The position numbers and the translations under genes were made by a program. Source: an uncultured Pelagibacteraceae bacterium (GTDB taxonomy: Bacteria; Pseudomonadota; Alphaproteobacteria; Pelagibacterales; Pelagibacteraceae). Taken from it: a DNA stretch of 64,000 bases. Within the stretch, counting starts at the first letter, position 1. Each line of letters opens with the position of its first letter. Positions 46,353-55,262 of the stretch are shown here, one piece after another. The DNA is taken from positions 1-64,000 of the forward strand of contig CACEXV010000001.1 in NCBI GenBank assembly GCA_902563575.1, read 5' to 3'. A model generated the notes under the pieces. It made no database searches, was not told the origin of the DNA, and saw nothing but the letters and a program-made list of their open reading frames with translations.

Positions 46353-47634
46353 TAAACAAAATTTTACCAGATTTGTTATAATTTTTTATATTTATTTCTG
46401 CTTTGGTTAATCCGTTTTCTAAAATATTTTTTATATTTCCTAAATAGATACTCTCGTTATTATTTTTTGAATTATTTATATTTCTTTTTTTTAAGCCTTC
46501 ATCTGATAGTTTGAGAAGTATTTCACTCCAACTCTTGATTGTTTTTTTTCCAATTACCGTTTTGAGACCTTTTTTGGGTGCATCATAATATGCATTCATT
46601 ATATCATTCGATTTCCAATTTTTTACTAATTCCAAAGCCTCATCTAAATTTTCATAAATTAAACCAAGAAAAAAGGCAGGACCTGAACAATGACAATCCC
46701 ACTCACAAGTATCTAAAGATCGTATTTCTAAATATTTTTTAAGTCTTATTTCAGTAAATATTGTCGCCAAATGTGTTGATAAATCATGTGAGGTTATCTC
46801 TCTTTTAATTGAAGAAAATTTTTTTAGAAGTAAATCTTTAAAAGTGTATCCCTCAGATTTGATATAATTTTCTTTATCAATAATGAAAAGCAATGGGTAA
46901 TTAATTATAAAGTCAGCGTATTTCTCAAAATCCATTTTTTCAAGAAATAACTCAGGCAATCCACCTCTCGCTGTATTCTGCCATACATAAGATCTGTAGG
47001 ATAAAAATTTACTCAAACTATTTTCATAAAATGGAGAATTTGCAAATAGTGAAATTGAGAGAGGTGTAAGTTTTGCCAATAAATTAAATTTTTTTGAAAA
47101 ATCTTCCTCAGATATATAATCTAAGTTTATTTGCGTCCCAGAAGTCATGTACATCATGTTTAGACTTAACTTTCCACTTTTTGGCATAACATCAGTCATG
47201 ATTTGATATCTTTTTTTGGGATTATTTGGCCTGTCTTTTAACTTAGATATGGGATCATAACTTAAAGAAACAGACTTATATTCAAGTTTTTTGCACACAT
47301 CATTTAATTCATTCAAAAAACTATGGGACTCTGCGCACACCTCGTGAAGTGTGTCTTTTTGTGATCCTGATAATTCAATTTGATTTCCCGGTTCTAGAGT
47401 AATTGTTTGGTTATTTCTTTTTAAAGCTACTACTTGATTGTCCTCTTTAATTTCTTGCCAAGAATATCTTTTAAGATATTCAAAAAGTTTTTTAATTTCT
47501 GTGAATTGAAGTCTAGAGTTTTTATTATTATATAAAAATCTTTCATGCTCAACTCCAATTTTTAATTTTGTTTTGTCTTTTGATCCATTTTTAAAATAAT
47601 CTATGATTTCTTCTTTTGATTTAATTATTTGCAT
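46342..47634 (-). CDS. gshA: Glutamate--cysteine ligase (GCS2 / plant-type)
   Basis: First and limiting step of glutathione synthesis. The 430 residues match the proteobacterial-plant class: KIGVEHERFLYN near 25-36, TLEPGNQIELSGSQKDTLHEV, MMYMTSGTQINLDYIS, and LEIRSLDTCEWDC. This class is redox-regulated in plants through cysteines, which was not examined here. Two bases separate it from the sugar dehydrogenase gene. Confidence 0.93.
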   Translation of the reverse strand: MQIIKSKEEIIDYFKNGSKDKTKLKIGVEHERFLYNNKNSRLQFTEIKKLFEYLKRYSWQEIKEDNQVVALKRNNQTITLEPGNQIELSGSQKDTLHEVCAESHSFLNELNDVCKKLEYKSVSLSYDPISKLKDRPNNPKKRYQIMTDVMPKSGKLSLNMMYMTSGTQINLDYISEEDFSKKFNLLAKLTPLSISLFANSPFYENSLSKFLSYRSYVWQNTARGGLPELFLEKMDFEKYADFIINYPLLFIIDKENYIKSEGYTFKDLLLKKFSSIKREITSHDLSTHLATIFTEIRLKKYLEIRSLDTCEWDCHCSGPAFFLGLIYENLDEALELVKNWKSNDIMNAYYDAPKKGLKTVIGKKTIKSWSEILLKLSDEGLKKRNINNSKNNNESIYLGNIKNILENGLTKAEINIKNYNKSGKILFNEN

Positions 47635-47635
47635 T

Positions 47636-48697
47636 CTAATTTTTACTTAATTCCCATAACCCGCCCTGATCTGTTAATATTAGAATCTTGCCTTTACTTC
47701 CAATCTTAATATCTCTTAGTCTGCCTATTTTATCTTTAAATATTATATCCTCTGATTTAAAATTATTCTTTTTAAATAAGACTTTTCTTAATGATTGATC
47801 TTTAAGAGCCGCTATTAAAGCACTTCCATTCCATTCTTGAAATTCTTCTCCTTTATAAATTTGACAAGCTGAGATAGCTATTGATGGAACGTAATATTTT
47901 ATTGGTTTATCGTAACCTGGAAGCCATTTAGGTCCACCTTTAAGACCAGAATATTTAGTTCCACCCCAATACAATTTGTCCCATCCGTAATTTCCTCCAT
48001 AATTAACTTTACCAAACCAATCTCCTCCTTTAGCTCCGTGATTAGTCATATAAACTTCATTATTAAAAGGAGATAAACACATTCCCTGAACGTTTCTTAT
48101 ACCTATTTGGTAAATTTCTGGTAACCATTCGCTTTTACCCTTAAATTTAGGATTATCTTTAGGAATCGATCCGTCTAAATTTATTCTAATAATACTTCCT
48201 GGATGCTTGTCAGCCTCTTGACCAATTTGTTTTCCTCCACGCTCACCTGATGAGACAAATAAATTATCATCTTTTATAACAATTCTTGATCCAAAATGAT
48301 AACCACTTCGTATAGGTGGTTGCGATTGAAAAATATTTTGAAAATTCATTTTATCTTCATTAAAATTAGCCACTGCTACCGATGTGCTTGACTTCATGTT
48401 ATCATCTCTCTCCTCTGAATACGAAACATAAACTTTGCCTTTATGATAATAAATATCTAATAGTCCGCCTTGGCCGTGCTCTAAAACTTTTAAATTATGT
48501 TTGATTTTTTTTACTGTGTTTTTTGATCTATCAAATATTTTTATGTTTCCAGATTTTTCATTAATTAAATAAGTATTTTTTTTAACAATGGTAATTGACC
48601 ATGGAGATCGTAAATCATTAATTAAATTGGTTAATTTGAATTCCGCATACAAATTTCCAGTTAAAATAAATATAAAAATAAAGACTTTTCTAAACAT
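47636..48697 (-). CDS. PQQ-dependent sugar dehydrogenase family (GSDH / aldose sugar dehydrogenase)
   Basis: Exported beta-propeller enzyme of 353 residues that, with PQQ and calcium, would oxidise a sugar in the periplasm. Residues 1-18 are a signal peptide. Landmarks: LRSPWSITI, GQGGLLDIYYH, SGYHFGSRIVI with the probable catalytic His, PEIYQIGIRNVQGM, and GGNYGWDKLYWGG. No PQQ synthesis gene is in the window, so the cofactor may be scavenged. The substrate cannot be deduced. It lies 2 bases from gshA and 4 from the DUF4396-like gene. Confidence 0.85.
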   Translation of the reverse strand: MFRKVFIFIFILTGNLYAEFKLTNLINDLRSPWSITIVKKNTYLINEKSGNIKIFDRSKNTVKKIKHNLKVLEHGQGGLLDIYYHKGKVYVSYSEERDDNMKSSTSVAVANFNEDKMNFQNIFQSQPPIRSGYHFGSRIVIKDDNLFVSSGERGGKQIGQEADKHPGSIIRINLDGSIPKDNPKFKGKSEWLPEIYQIGIRNVQGMCLSPFNNEVYMTNHGAKGGDWFGKVNYGGNYGWDKLYWGGTKYSGLKGGPKWLPGYDKPIKYYVPSIAISACQIYKGEEFQEWNGSALIAALKDQSLRKVLFKKNNFKSEDIIFKDKIGRLRDIKIGSKGKILILTDQGGLWELSKN

Positions 48698-48700
48698 AGC

Positions 48701-49144
48701 TTAATGACATGAAATATTATATTTTTTTAATCTCCAGTAGTTATAAGGCCAAGGAGTTAAAAATCCAACTGATAGCATTATTGGTACTACCCACCAATTT
48801 AAAATAGCTCCGCCTGTTAAAATTACATCTGTGAGGTTCATGGCTATTTCCATACTGACCATTGATATAAAGCTCATACCAAGTGCAGTCTTTAAGGCTT
48901 TGGAAAAATCAAGTTTTTGTCTTAGTAAAATTATAGTTTCTAAAATAATACTTGTAATCAAACCATTGATAATTGCTAAAGTCATGATGGCTAAAACAGG
49001 CCAAGGAATACCTGTTATCTGAAAATACAATATAGTTCCAAAGTCACCAATTGCACAGCCTAGTAAACACCAAGCAGTATTTTTTGCGCTTCTTTTCCAT
49101 GTATTTTTGCAGGACCAATCAAAATTCTGCTCCAAATAACTCAT
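48701..49144 (-). CDS. DUF4396-like small integral membrane protein
   Basis: A 147-residue membrane protein with about four hydrophobic helices. NTAWCLLGCAIGDFGTILYF near 22-41 and SMVSMEIAMNLTDVILTGG near 94-112 resemble the conserved core of DUF4396, which keeps a Cys-x-x-Gly-Asp/Glu and acidic residues within helices. Function unknown; metal or proton movement has been guessed for such proteins but is not shown here. It is the first gene of the run leading to gshA. Confidence 0.65.
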   Translation of the reverse strand: MSYLEQNFDWSCKNTWKRSAKNTAWCLLGCAIGDFGTILYFQITGIPWPVLAIMTLAIINGLITSIILETIILLRQKLDFSKALKTALGMSFISMVSMEIAMNLTDVILTGGAILNWWVVPIMLSVGFLTPWPYNYWRLKKYNISCH

Positions 49145-49187
49145 AGGATTATTTTATACGATTTTGATTTCATTTAAATGAGAATAG

Positions 49188-49264
49188 TGGCGCGCCCTGA
49201 AGGATTCGAACCTACGACCCTCGGTTTAGAAAACCGATGCTCTATCCAACTGAGCTAAGGGCGC
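49188..49264 (-). tRNA. tRNA-Arg (anticodon TCT)
   Basis: On the minus strand the acceptor GCGCCCT pairs with AGGGCGC, then G and encoded CCA. The anticodon loop TTCTAAA carries TCT, and the T-loop is TTCGAAT. The gene is 77 bases. It reads AGA, the dominant Arg codon in this AT-rich genome. Confidence 0.97.
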
Positions 49265-49339
49265 AATGGAGGGTTTAATATACATAAGTTTTTCTAAATT
49301 TATATTATTATTTTATCAACTTGTGATTTAGTTTTTTGG

Positions 49340-50410
49340 CTAAAAACAAACTAAATGGTCTATATAAATTGGTGATTGAACTCCAAATTTTTCAGATTTT
49401 TCATGTTGATGAATATGATGAGAATGAACAAATACAGGTAGCATTTCCCCATTTTTAGTTTTGAGTGTATAGATAAAATTTGTTCCTCTAAATTTTCTGT
49501 CAATTACTTCTAATTTAAGTTTACTTTGGTCGTCATGAATTAAATCCTCAGGCTGTAAAAGTAGTTTTACTTTTGAACCGGATGGAAAATTATTAGATAA
49601 TTTTCCTCGAATTTCACCCAATTCGTCATGCTGTAGCCTATGAACTGCACACTCGCTATCTATAACCTTAACGTTGATAAAAACGCCTTTGTTTAAAAAT
49701 TTAGCAACTTCAACCGAGTTTGGTTCATGGTGAACATTATACGGAACATCATATTGCTTTAATTCTTGATTTAGAATTATTCCGCATTTATCAGCTATAG
49801 AGAAAGCCTCGTACGAATCATGAGTTACTATTATTGTAGTTAAATTAATTTTTTTTAATAGATTTTTTACAGATACTTGTATTTCCTCTTTTAAATTTTG
49901 ATCGATATTTGAAAAAGGTTCATCTAATAGCAAAAGATCAGGTTTAGACATTAAAGATCGAGCAAGTGAAACACGTTGGGCCTCTCCTGCGCTTATCTGA
50001 TGAGGATATTTATTAAGTATAGGCTCTATATGAAGTAGTTTAATAATATCTTCAGTGTTATAATCAAATCCATTTCCATTTGATCTTTTTTTTCCAAAAT
50101 TAATATTATCTATGACTTTATAGTTAGGAAATAGTGAATTATCTTGAAATGATAAAGCAATATTTCTTTCTTCAGGTTCTAAATGAATATCGTTTGAAGA
50201 AATTAACTTATTTTTTAAAAATATTTCTCCAGTATTTAATTTCTGTAATCCCGCGATAGTTCTAAGAATAGTTGTTTTACCTACGCCAGAAGGCCCCAAT
50301 AAAGATACGATTTCACCTTGCTTTTCGATTTTTAGGTTTACATTGTTTACTTTATTTTTTTCGCTGGCAATAAAATTACCATTTTTAATCTCAAAATATA
50401 ATTGAGTCAT
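49340..50410 (-). CDS. fbpC: Fe(III) ABC transporter ATP-binding protein
   Basis: ATPase of a ferric-iron importer, 356 residues. Walker A GPSGVGKTT, Walker B LLLLDEPFSNIDQ, H-loop VTHDSYEAF. The ABC signature is HQISAGEAQRVSLARSL, with Ala in place of the first Gly of LSGGQ. A C-terminal domain (about 235-356) carries LLQPEDLIHD. It is last in the binding protein-small ORF-permease-ATPase operon, 12 bases after the permease. Confidence 0.9.
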   Translation of the reverse strand: MTQLYFEIKNGNFIASEKNKVNNVNLKIEKQGEIVSLLGPSGVGKTTILRTIAGLQKLNTGEIFLKNKLISSNDIHLEPEERNIALSFQDNSLFPNYKVIDNINFGKKRSNGNGFDYNTEDIIKLLHIEPILNKYPHQISAGEAQRVSLARSLMSKPDLLLLDEPFSNIDQNLKEEIQVSVKNLLKKINLTTIIVTHDSYEAFSIADKCGIILNQELKQYDVPYNVHHEPNSVEVAKFLNKGVFINVKVIDSECAVHRLQHDELGEIRGKLSNNFPSGSKVKLLLQPEDLIHDDQSKLKLEVIDRKFRGTNFIYTLKTKNGEMLPVFVHSHHIHQHEKSEKFGVQSPIYIDHLVCF

Positions 50411-50422
50411 GGACAGATTATA

Positions 50423-52039
50423 TTAATTTTTTTTGGAAAGTATATATTTTGATGAAAATAAAATTAAAACTGTAGACCAAAATATGAGAAATAGTGATGG
50501 TAATGCTGCAGCCTCAAGTAAATCCTGTGAGGCATATATATAAGCTTGTGTTGCAAAAGTTTCAAAATTAAAAGGTCTTAGTATCATAGTTATAGGCAAC
50601 TCTTTAATAACTTCTAAAGAAATTAATAATATAATAAGTACAATACTTGGACTCAAATAAGGAATGTGAATTTTTAAAAATGTATTTATTTTTGAATAAC
50701 CTAGCAAATAAGCACTTTCATCAATCGAATTATTAATTTTTTCGTAACTTGATTTGATCCCATTAAATGATAAAGAAAAAAATCTGATAAAATACGCTAA
50801 AATTAATCCAAAAATAGAACCGATAAATAAAGTTTTTGTACTTTCAATATTGAAGTTTCGAGTTAGAAAATCACTCAAATTTGAGAAAAAAGTAATAAAG
50901 GCAACCGCTAAAATTATTCCTGGTATTGCATAACCAGATATTGAAAAATTAGTAAGAGAATTAAGAATTTTACTTTTAGAAACTCTACTTCCATAGTTTA
51001 TAAATAAAGAAATTGTGACTATAAATAAACTGGCTAATCCAACTAGTAATAAGGTATTTAAATTTATTTTAAAAATATCAATATCCTGAATATATTTAGG
51101 AAATTTGATAGTCCAGTAAATCATTTGAGATACTGGAAAAATAAAACTTATAAAAAATATCAATGTGCAAATTAAGCATGGAATAATTGATTTTTTTCCC
51201 GATAATTGAATTTTGATTATGGGTTTAAATCCTCTACCTGGTTGATGATATTTGGCTTCATTTCTAGAATAAATTTCAATAAAAAAGAGAAGTAAAATAA
51301 ATAATAACAATATAAAAGAAATCTGATTGGCGCTATTTAGGTCATCAAACGCCAACCATGAATTATAAATACCTGTTGTTAAAGTATTAACACTAAAAAA
51401 AGATACAGTTCCAAAATCTGATAGACACTCCATTGAAACCAACGCTAATCCTGCAATTATCGCTGGTCTAGCAGAAGGTAATATGATCTTGAACAGGGTT
51501 TCCTTTGAAGATAAACCGAGATTTTTTCCAACTTCGATATAATTGCTTGATTGATAGTAAAATGATGCTCTAGTTAAAACATATACATAAGGAAATAATG
51601 AGAAAGAAATTGCAAGAACGGCACCAAAAGCTCCATCAATTTTAGGTATGAATAAGTTGTAATTATTTTCTCCAAAAAAATAAGTTAACATTGTAAACGC
51701 TGTTCCGTAATTTTCAAAAAATGCGATTATAGAAAATGCGTAGATATATCCTGGTACAGCAAAAGCTAAGATTAATGCCCAGCTAAAAAAATTGGAAAAA
51801 GGAAATTTGTAAAATGATATATAATATGCTGAAAATGCCCCTAAAAAAAAAGTTAATAATATAACAAAGAATAAAATTGAAAAAGAATTAACTATATATT
51901 CAATTAAAAAAGTTTCTTTTAACAAATTTAAATAATTACTTGTTTCATTAAAAAAACTAAAAAAAACTGTTATTATTGGTAAAGCAACGATTGTTGCTAT
52001 TATTGCGGAGCCAAAAAACCATATATTATATTTTGTCAT
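50423..52039 (-). CDS. fbpB: Fe(III) ABC transporter permease (two-domain)
   Basis: Fused permease of 538 residues with about twelve helices in two homologous halves. Each half carries an EAA-type loop: NLGLSSKETLFKIILPSARPAI in the first and LLGYSKINTFLKIHIPYLSP in the second. This is the usual FbpB/SfuB architecture. The start overlaps the end of the small gene at 52026-52205 by 14 bases, which suggests coupled translation. Confidence 0.92.
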   Translation of the reverse strand: MTKYNIWFFGSAIIATIVALPIITVFFSFFNETSNYLNLLKETFLIEYIVNSFSILFFVILLTFFLGAFSAYYISFYKFPFSNFFSWALILAFAVPGYIYAFSIIAFFENYGTAFTMLTYFFGENNYNLFIPKIDGAFGAVLAISFSLFPYVYVLTRASFYYQSSNYIEVGKNLGLSSKETLFKIILPSARPAIIAGLALVSMECLSDFGTVSFFSVNTLTTGIYNSWLAFDDLNSANQISFILLLFILLLFFIEIYSRNEAKYHQPGRGFKPIIKIQLSGKKSIIPCLICTLIFFISFIFPVSQMIYWTIKFPKYIQDIDIFKINLNTLLLVGLASLFIVTISLFINYGSRVSKSKILNSLTNFSISGYAIPGIILAVAFITFFSNLSDFLTRNFNIESTKTLFIGSIFGLILAYFIRFFSLSFNGIKSSYEKINNSIDESAYLLGYSKINTFLKIHIPYLSPSIVLIILLISLEVIKELPITMILRPFNFETFATQAYIYASQDLLEAAALPSLFLIFWSTVLILFSSKYILSKKN

Positions 52040-52205
52040 TTTTAATAAACATCGATGAAATGATGTTTTTTACTTCTTCAATTTTTATTTCAGAAATTTT
52101 CCTATCAGATATTTTACTGTCCATCTTACTTGCTTCCGCCATACAAGGCGAACAACCCTTTTTCAACTTATTAAGATTTACTTGTTTTTTTATTGTTCGC
52201 TTCAT
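52026..52205 (-). CDS. Small CxxC peptide (59 residues) within the iron transporter operon, unknown
   Basis: A frame with ATG 52205 and TAA 52026-52028 fills the gap between the binding-protein gene and the permease gene. It starts 7 bases after the binding-protein stop and overlaps the permease start by 14 bases. The peptide is basic at the N-terminus (MKRTIKKQVNLNKLKKG), has a CSPC (CxxC) motif at residues 18-21, and a charged, probably helical C-terminal half. No signal peptide is seen. I do not recognise it. A cytoplasmic iron or Fe-S binding role is a guess. Confidence 0.55.
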   Translation of the reverse strand: MKRTIKKQVNLNKLKKGCSPCMAEASKMDSKISDRKISEIKIEEVKNIISSMFIKNDKI

Positions 52206-52212
52206 AAAATTA

Positions 52213-53232
52213 TTATTTCCATCCAGCAGCTGTCATTACTTCTAAAGCATCTGCTTGCCTTTTTCCGTAATTTACAACCTTAGTTTTTAGATCTTGATTA
52301 AAATCTAATCCCATTCCCACAACAAGTGGATGAGGTGAAACACCTTTGATCATTGGATATTCAAAAGTATTATTGACTATATGATTTTGAGCTTCTTCAC
52401 TCAGTAAGAATTCAACCAACTTAATAGCGTTATCTTTATTCGGTGCCCCTTTAACAAGTCCTGCACCACTGATATTCATATGAGTTCCTCTTCCGTCTTG
52501 ATTGGGAAAGAAAGGTTTAACTTTTTTTGCCGCAGCTTGTTGTTCAGCGCCTTTTTTTCCTGAAAGCATTAAAGCTAGATAATAGGTGTTGGCCACCGCA
52601 ATATCAGCTTCCCCAGCAGCTACCGCAAGTATCTGAGCTCTATCGTTTCCTTTAGGAGGTCTAGCCATATTCGCTACCATTCCTTTAGACCAATCTGCTA
52701 CTTTAGCTTTACCATTATTTTTTATTAATGATGCAACCAAAGATTGGTTGTAAATATTATTTGAGGCTCTTATTACTAATCTACCTTTCCATTTTGGATC
52801 GGCTAAACTCTCGTATGTTAGACCTGATAGTTCTGCACCAGTTACTCTCTCTGGAGCAAAATAAACTATTCTAGCTCTTTTTGCTATCCCAACCCATTTA
52901 GAAGTTCTAAAATTACTTGGTACCGCTGCTTTAATAGCTGCGTTTGAAAGACCACCTTGCAAGTTTGACTCAAATGCACCCAACCTTCCAGCGTCCGCAG
53001 TGATGTACAAGTCAGCTTTGCTATCTGCCCCCTCTTCAACTATTCTTTTTTCTAACGCTCCAGATTTACCTGATACAACGTTTACTTTTATACCTGTTTT
53101 AGAAGTAAATTTTTCATAGAGTTGTACGTCTGAATCATAATGCCTAGCGCTAAATATATTAACTTCATTTGCTAACAAGCTGCTCGTTAAAGTAAAAAGA
53201 AACAAATAAGTTATTAAGGTTATTTTCCTCAT
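52213..53232 (-). CDS. fbpA: Fe(III) ABC transporter substrate-binding protein
   Basis: Periplasmic ferric-binding protein, 339 residues. Signal peptide 1-21 (ends SLLA), then EVNIFSARHYDSDVQLYEKFTSKTGIKVNVV, typical of the FbpA/FutA class, and the iron-ligating tyrosine pair in NTYYLALML. Shine-Dalgarno AGGGGG precedes the ATG. A Fur box (53253-53271) overlaps its predicted promoter, so it should be induced by iron limitation. Confidence 0.94.
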   Translation of the reverse strand: MRKITLITYLFLFTLTSSLLANEVNIFSARHYDSDVQLYEKFTSKTGIKVNVVSGKSGALEKRIVEEGADSKADLYITADAGRLGAFESNLQGGLSNAAIKAAVPSNFRTSKWVGIAKRARIVYFAPERVTGAELSGLTYESLADPKWKGRLVIRASNNIYNQSLVASLIKNNGKAKVADWSKGMVANMARPPKGNDRAQILAVAAGEADIAVANTYYLALMLSGKKGAEQQAAAKKVKPFFPNQDGRGTHMNISGAGLVKGAPNKDNAIKLVEFLLSEEAQNHIVNNTFEYPMIKGVSPHPLVVGMGLDFNQDLKTKVVNYGKRQADALEVMTAAGWK

Positions 53233-53252
53233 TATTCCCCCTATTAATTGAT

Positions 53253-53271
53253 AATGATAATGATTATCATT
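53253..53271. promoter_or_regulatory. Fur box upstream of the Fe(III) transporter
   Basis: AATGATAATGATTATCATT is a perfect 9-1-9 inverted repeat and contains the 7-1-7 Fur core TGATAAT-g-ATTATCA at 53255-53269. It lies 21-39 bases upstream of the binding-protein ATG, across the predicted transcription start. Confidence 0.9.
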
Positions 53272-53274
53272 TAC

Positions 53275-53303
53275 ATCTTATTGCAATTGATTATTAATTG
53301 CAA
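53275..53303 (-). promoter_or_regulatory. Predicted promoter of the Fe(III) transporter operon
   Basis: On the minus strand TTGCAA (53298-53303), a 17-base spacer and TAAGAT (53275-53280), each 4/6 to consensus. The predicted start of transcription falls inside the Fur box. The spacer is flanked by a TTGCAATT / AATTGCAA inverted repeat (53281-53303), which may be a second operator. Confidence 0.5.
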
Positions 53304-53313
53304 TAGTGTCGCA

Positions 53314-54240
53314 TCAGTCTTTTTTTATAGGAATAGTTGGGTGTCTGGCGGTTGAAGTTACAATATTCTTTTTTAATTTCATTTCTCTCATTACTATATA
53401 AAGACCTGAGGCTATAATGATTGAATTTCCTATATAATTATTGATTGTTGGGATTTCACCGAATACCAAGTAGCCAATGATAACCCCTGCAAAGATTTGA
53501 ACATATATTATGGATCCAAATATAGCCCCTGGTAGATGCCTTGCGGCATTGATTACCAATATCATTGCTGTCCCTCTACAAATTCCTGAAATAGCATTTA
53601 ATACTAGGTCATTAAAATCCATAACTTTGAAGGAAAAAATAATAAATACGCCCGAAAATAAAATCATTAATATTTTTCCATAAATGATAAATGAAAAAAT
53701 GCTTTCTTGATGACCATATTTTCTTACAATTAGGTAACTAGCGGCTGCACAAACAGGACATAAAAGAGCTATAAATGTATAAGGATCAATACTCGCACCA
53801 AAAGGGTTTATTGAAATTAATGTGCCAATTAAACCAAAAATAATTGCTGAAAATCTTTTCCATCTTACTACTTCATTTAAAAAGAAAACTGATCCTATCG
53901 TTATGAGTAAAGGTGTTAAAAAAACAATGCTATACATTGTTACCATTGGCATTAAGTAAAAACCTGTGTAGGCAAAGAAAACTGCTAATGCCATAGTCAA
54001 AGATCTAAAAAAATGAACTTTAAAGTTGGCACCTTTCAACTTTTTCCAACCGTTTAAAGTTTGCGTATATAATATGATTGGAATTAAAGCGAACCAGGAA
54101 TTAACAAAGATGATTTGAGTAATTTGGTAATCCTCTGCAATATATTTTACTATTGCATCTTGAGAAACGAACAAAAAATAACCTAAACAGGCAAGAAAAA
54201 ACTCCGGGAGATAATTTTTCTCCGATGTGGATGAACTCAT
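53314..54240 (-). CDS. DMT-superfamily (EamA) transporter
   Basis: Ten-helix inner-membrane transporter of 308 residues, made of two EamA repeats. The second repeat holds SGICRGTAMILVINAARHLPGAIFGSIIYVQIFAGVIIGYLVFGE, the classic EamA pattern. Members usually export metabolites or take them up. Its start overlaps the PhyH gene by one base, so it is probably co-transcribed with it and with livJMG. The substrate is unknown. Confidence 0.85.
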   Translation of the reverse strand: MSSSTSEKNYLPEFFLACLGYFLFVSQDAIVKYIAEDYQITQIIFVNSWFALIPIILYTQTLNGWKKLKGANFKVHFFRSLTMALAVFFAYTGFYLMPMVTMYSIVFLTPLLITIGSVFFLNEVVRWKRFSAIIFGLIGTLISINPFGASIDPYTFIALLCPVCAAASYLIVRKYGHQESIFSFIIYGKILMILFSGVFIIFSFKVMDFNDLVLNAISGICRGTAMILVINAARHLPGAIFGSIIYVQIFAGVIIGYLVFGEIPTINNYIGNSIIIASGLYIVMREMKLKKNIVTSTARHPTIPIKKD

Positions 54241-55223
54241 TAAATAATGTTTGCTAAATCTCTTTTAGTTCCTTTGAAAGTAGGAAGAGGATATTTATAA
54301 GACCATTTTCTTGGAATGCATTTTACTTTAGCTTTTTCCCATAAAGCAATCCATTGTTTGTAATTTTGTACTTTTATTTTGTTTTTGTTTTTACTTTTAA
54401 CAATAAAATTAGGCAATGGATCCCTTCCTGAAGGCTGACCTGCTTTATTATATCTCAAATCCATACTTATTCTAAAATTTTTTGATTTATTTGGTAGTGA
54501 ACAATGAAGTAGATATCTATTTAATAATATTATATCGCCGATATCAGCTTCAAGAGGTATGGTTGACAACTTATCAATTATTTCCTTGCCTCTGACTTCT
54601 ACTTGTCCCTTACTTCCAAAATCATGGTTAACAAGTCCAAATTTATGACTTTCTTTTACAGCAAGCATACAACCATTTTCTATTCTTGTTTTAGTAAAAG
54701 GTATCCAACAAGTTACTAATTCAGTACCCTTCTGTCCTTTTTTATTCATAACGCCAGCATCTTGATGCCAAGGTGTTCTTCCAACTAGGCCGTCATTTAA
54801 ATTCCTTTTTGCAACACCTTTTTCAGGTTGTTTAATTCTTGAATTCTGACAAGGATTAGAAGCTATTTCAGATCCTAGAATTTTTTCGATCTTATCTAAA
54901 ATCTTTTTATTACTTATTAAATTCCATATTGATTGGCTTGCAAAAAAGTCGCTATTTGCGTTAATGTTTTTTTCAGGAAGCCTTATGTTAAAATATTGAT
55001 CAAGCTCAGGAATGTTTAAAGAAACTAAGTGTGAGTATTTTTTCTTAAAGCTATAATTTAATACCTTTAATTTACTGCTTTTTGGCACAAATCTATGAAC
55101 AAGCCTATCCATGATAAAAGCCATATCATTCAAGACTGGTTCTAAATCCTCTTTATAATCTAAAACCTTTTTAAGTCTTACGAAACCTTGTTTTTCGAAA
55201 ATTTTTTTTATATTTGAGCTCAT
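54240..55223 (-). CDS. Phytanoyl-CoA dioxygenase (PhyH) family protein
   Basis: Probable Fe(II)/2-oxoglutarate dioxygenase of 327 residues. The metal triad is His153-x-Asp155 (TPWHQDAGVM) and His240 (LLHCSLPN), with Arg251 (NFRISMDLRY) to bind 2-oxoglutarate. WIPFTKTRIENGCMLAVKESHK is the family block. Such enzymes hydroxylate small carboxylic acids or amines. It lies between livG (39 bases) and the DMT transporter, so it may act on a compound imported by this Liv-type system. Confidence 0.86.
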   Translation of the reverse strand: MSSNIKKIFEKQGFVRLKKVLDYKEDLEPVLNDMAFIMDRLVHRFVPKSSKLKVLNYSFKKKYSHLVSLNIPELDQYFNIRLPEKNINANSDFFASQSIWNLISNKKILDKIEKILGSEIASNPCQNSRIKQPEKGVAKRNLNDGLVGRTPWHQDAGVMNKKGQKGTELVTCWIPFTKTRIENGCMLAVKESHKFGLVNHDFGSKGQVEVRGKEIIDKLSTIPLEADIGDIILLNRYLLHCSLPNKSKNFRISMDLRYNKAGQPSGRDPLPNFIVKSKNKNKIKVQNYKQWIALWEKAKVKCIPRKWSYKYPLPTFKGTKRDLANII

Positions 55224-55262
55224 TAAATCGAAATTTAATATAAAAATATTACCAAATTTATT

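Noticed and set aside
52047-52068. 7-bp inverted repeat before the iron permease as a fourth binding-protein/permease hairpin
   Set aside because: The stem is short with an 8-base loop and lies inside the 59-residue reading frame; it does not compare with the 9-16 bp stems in the other three operons.
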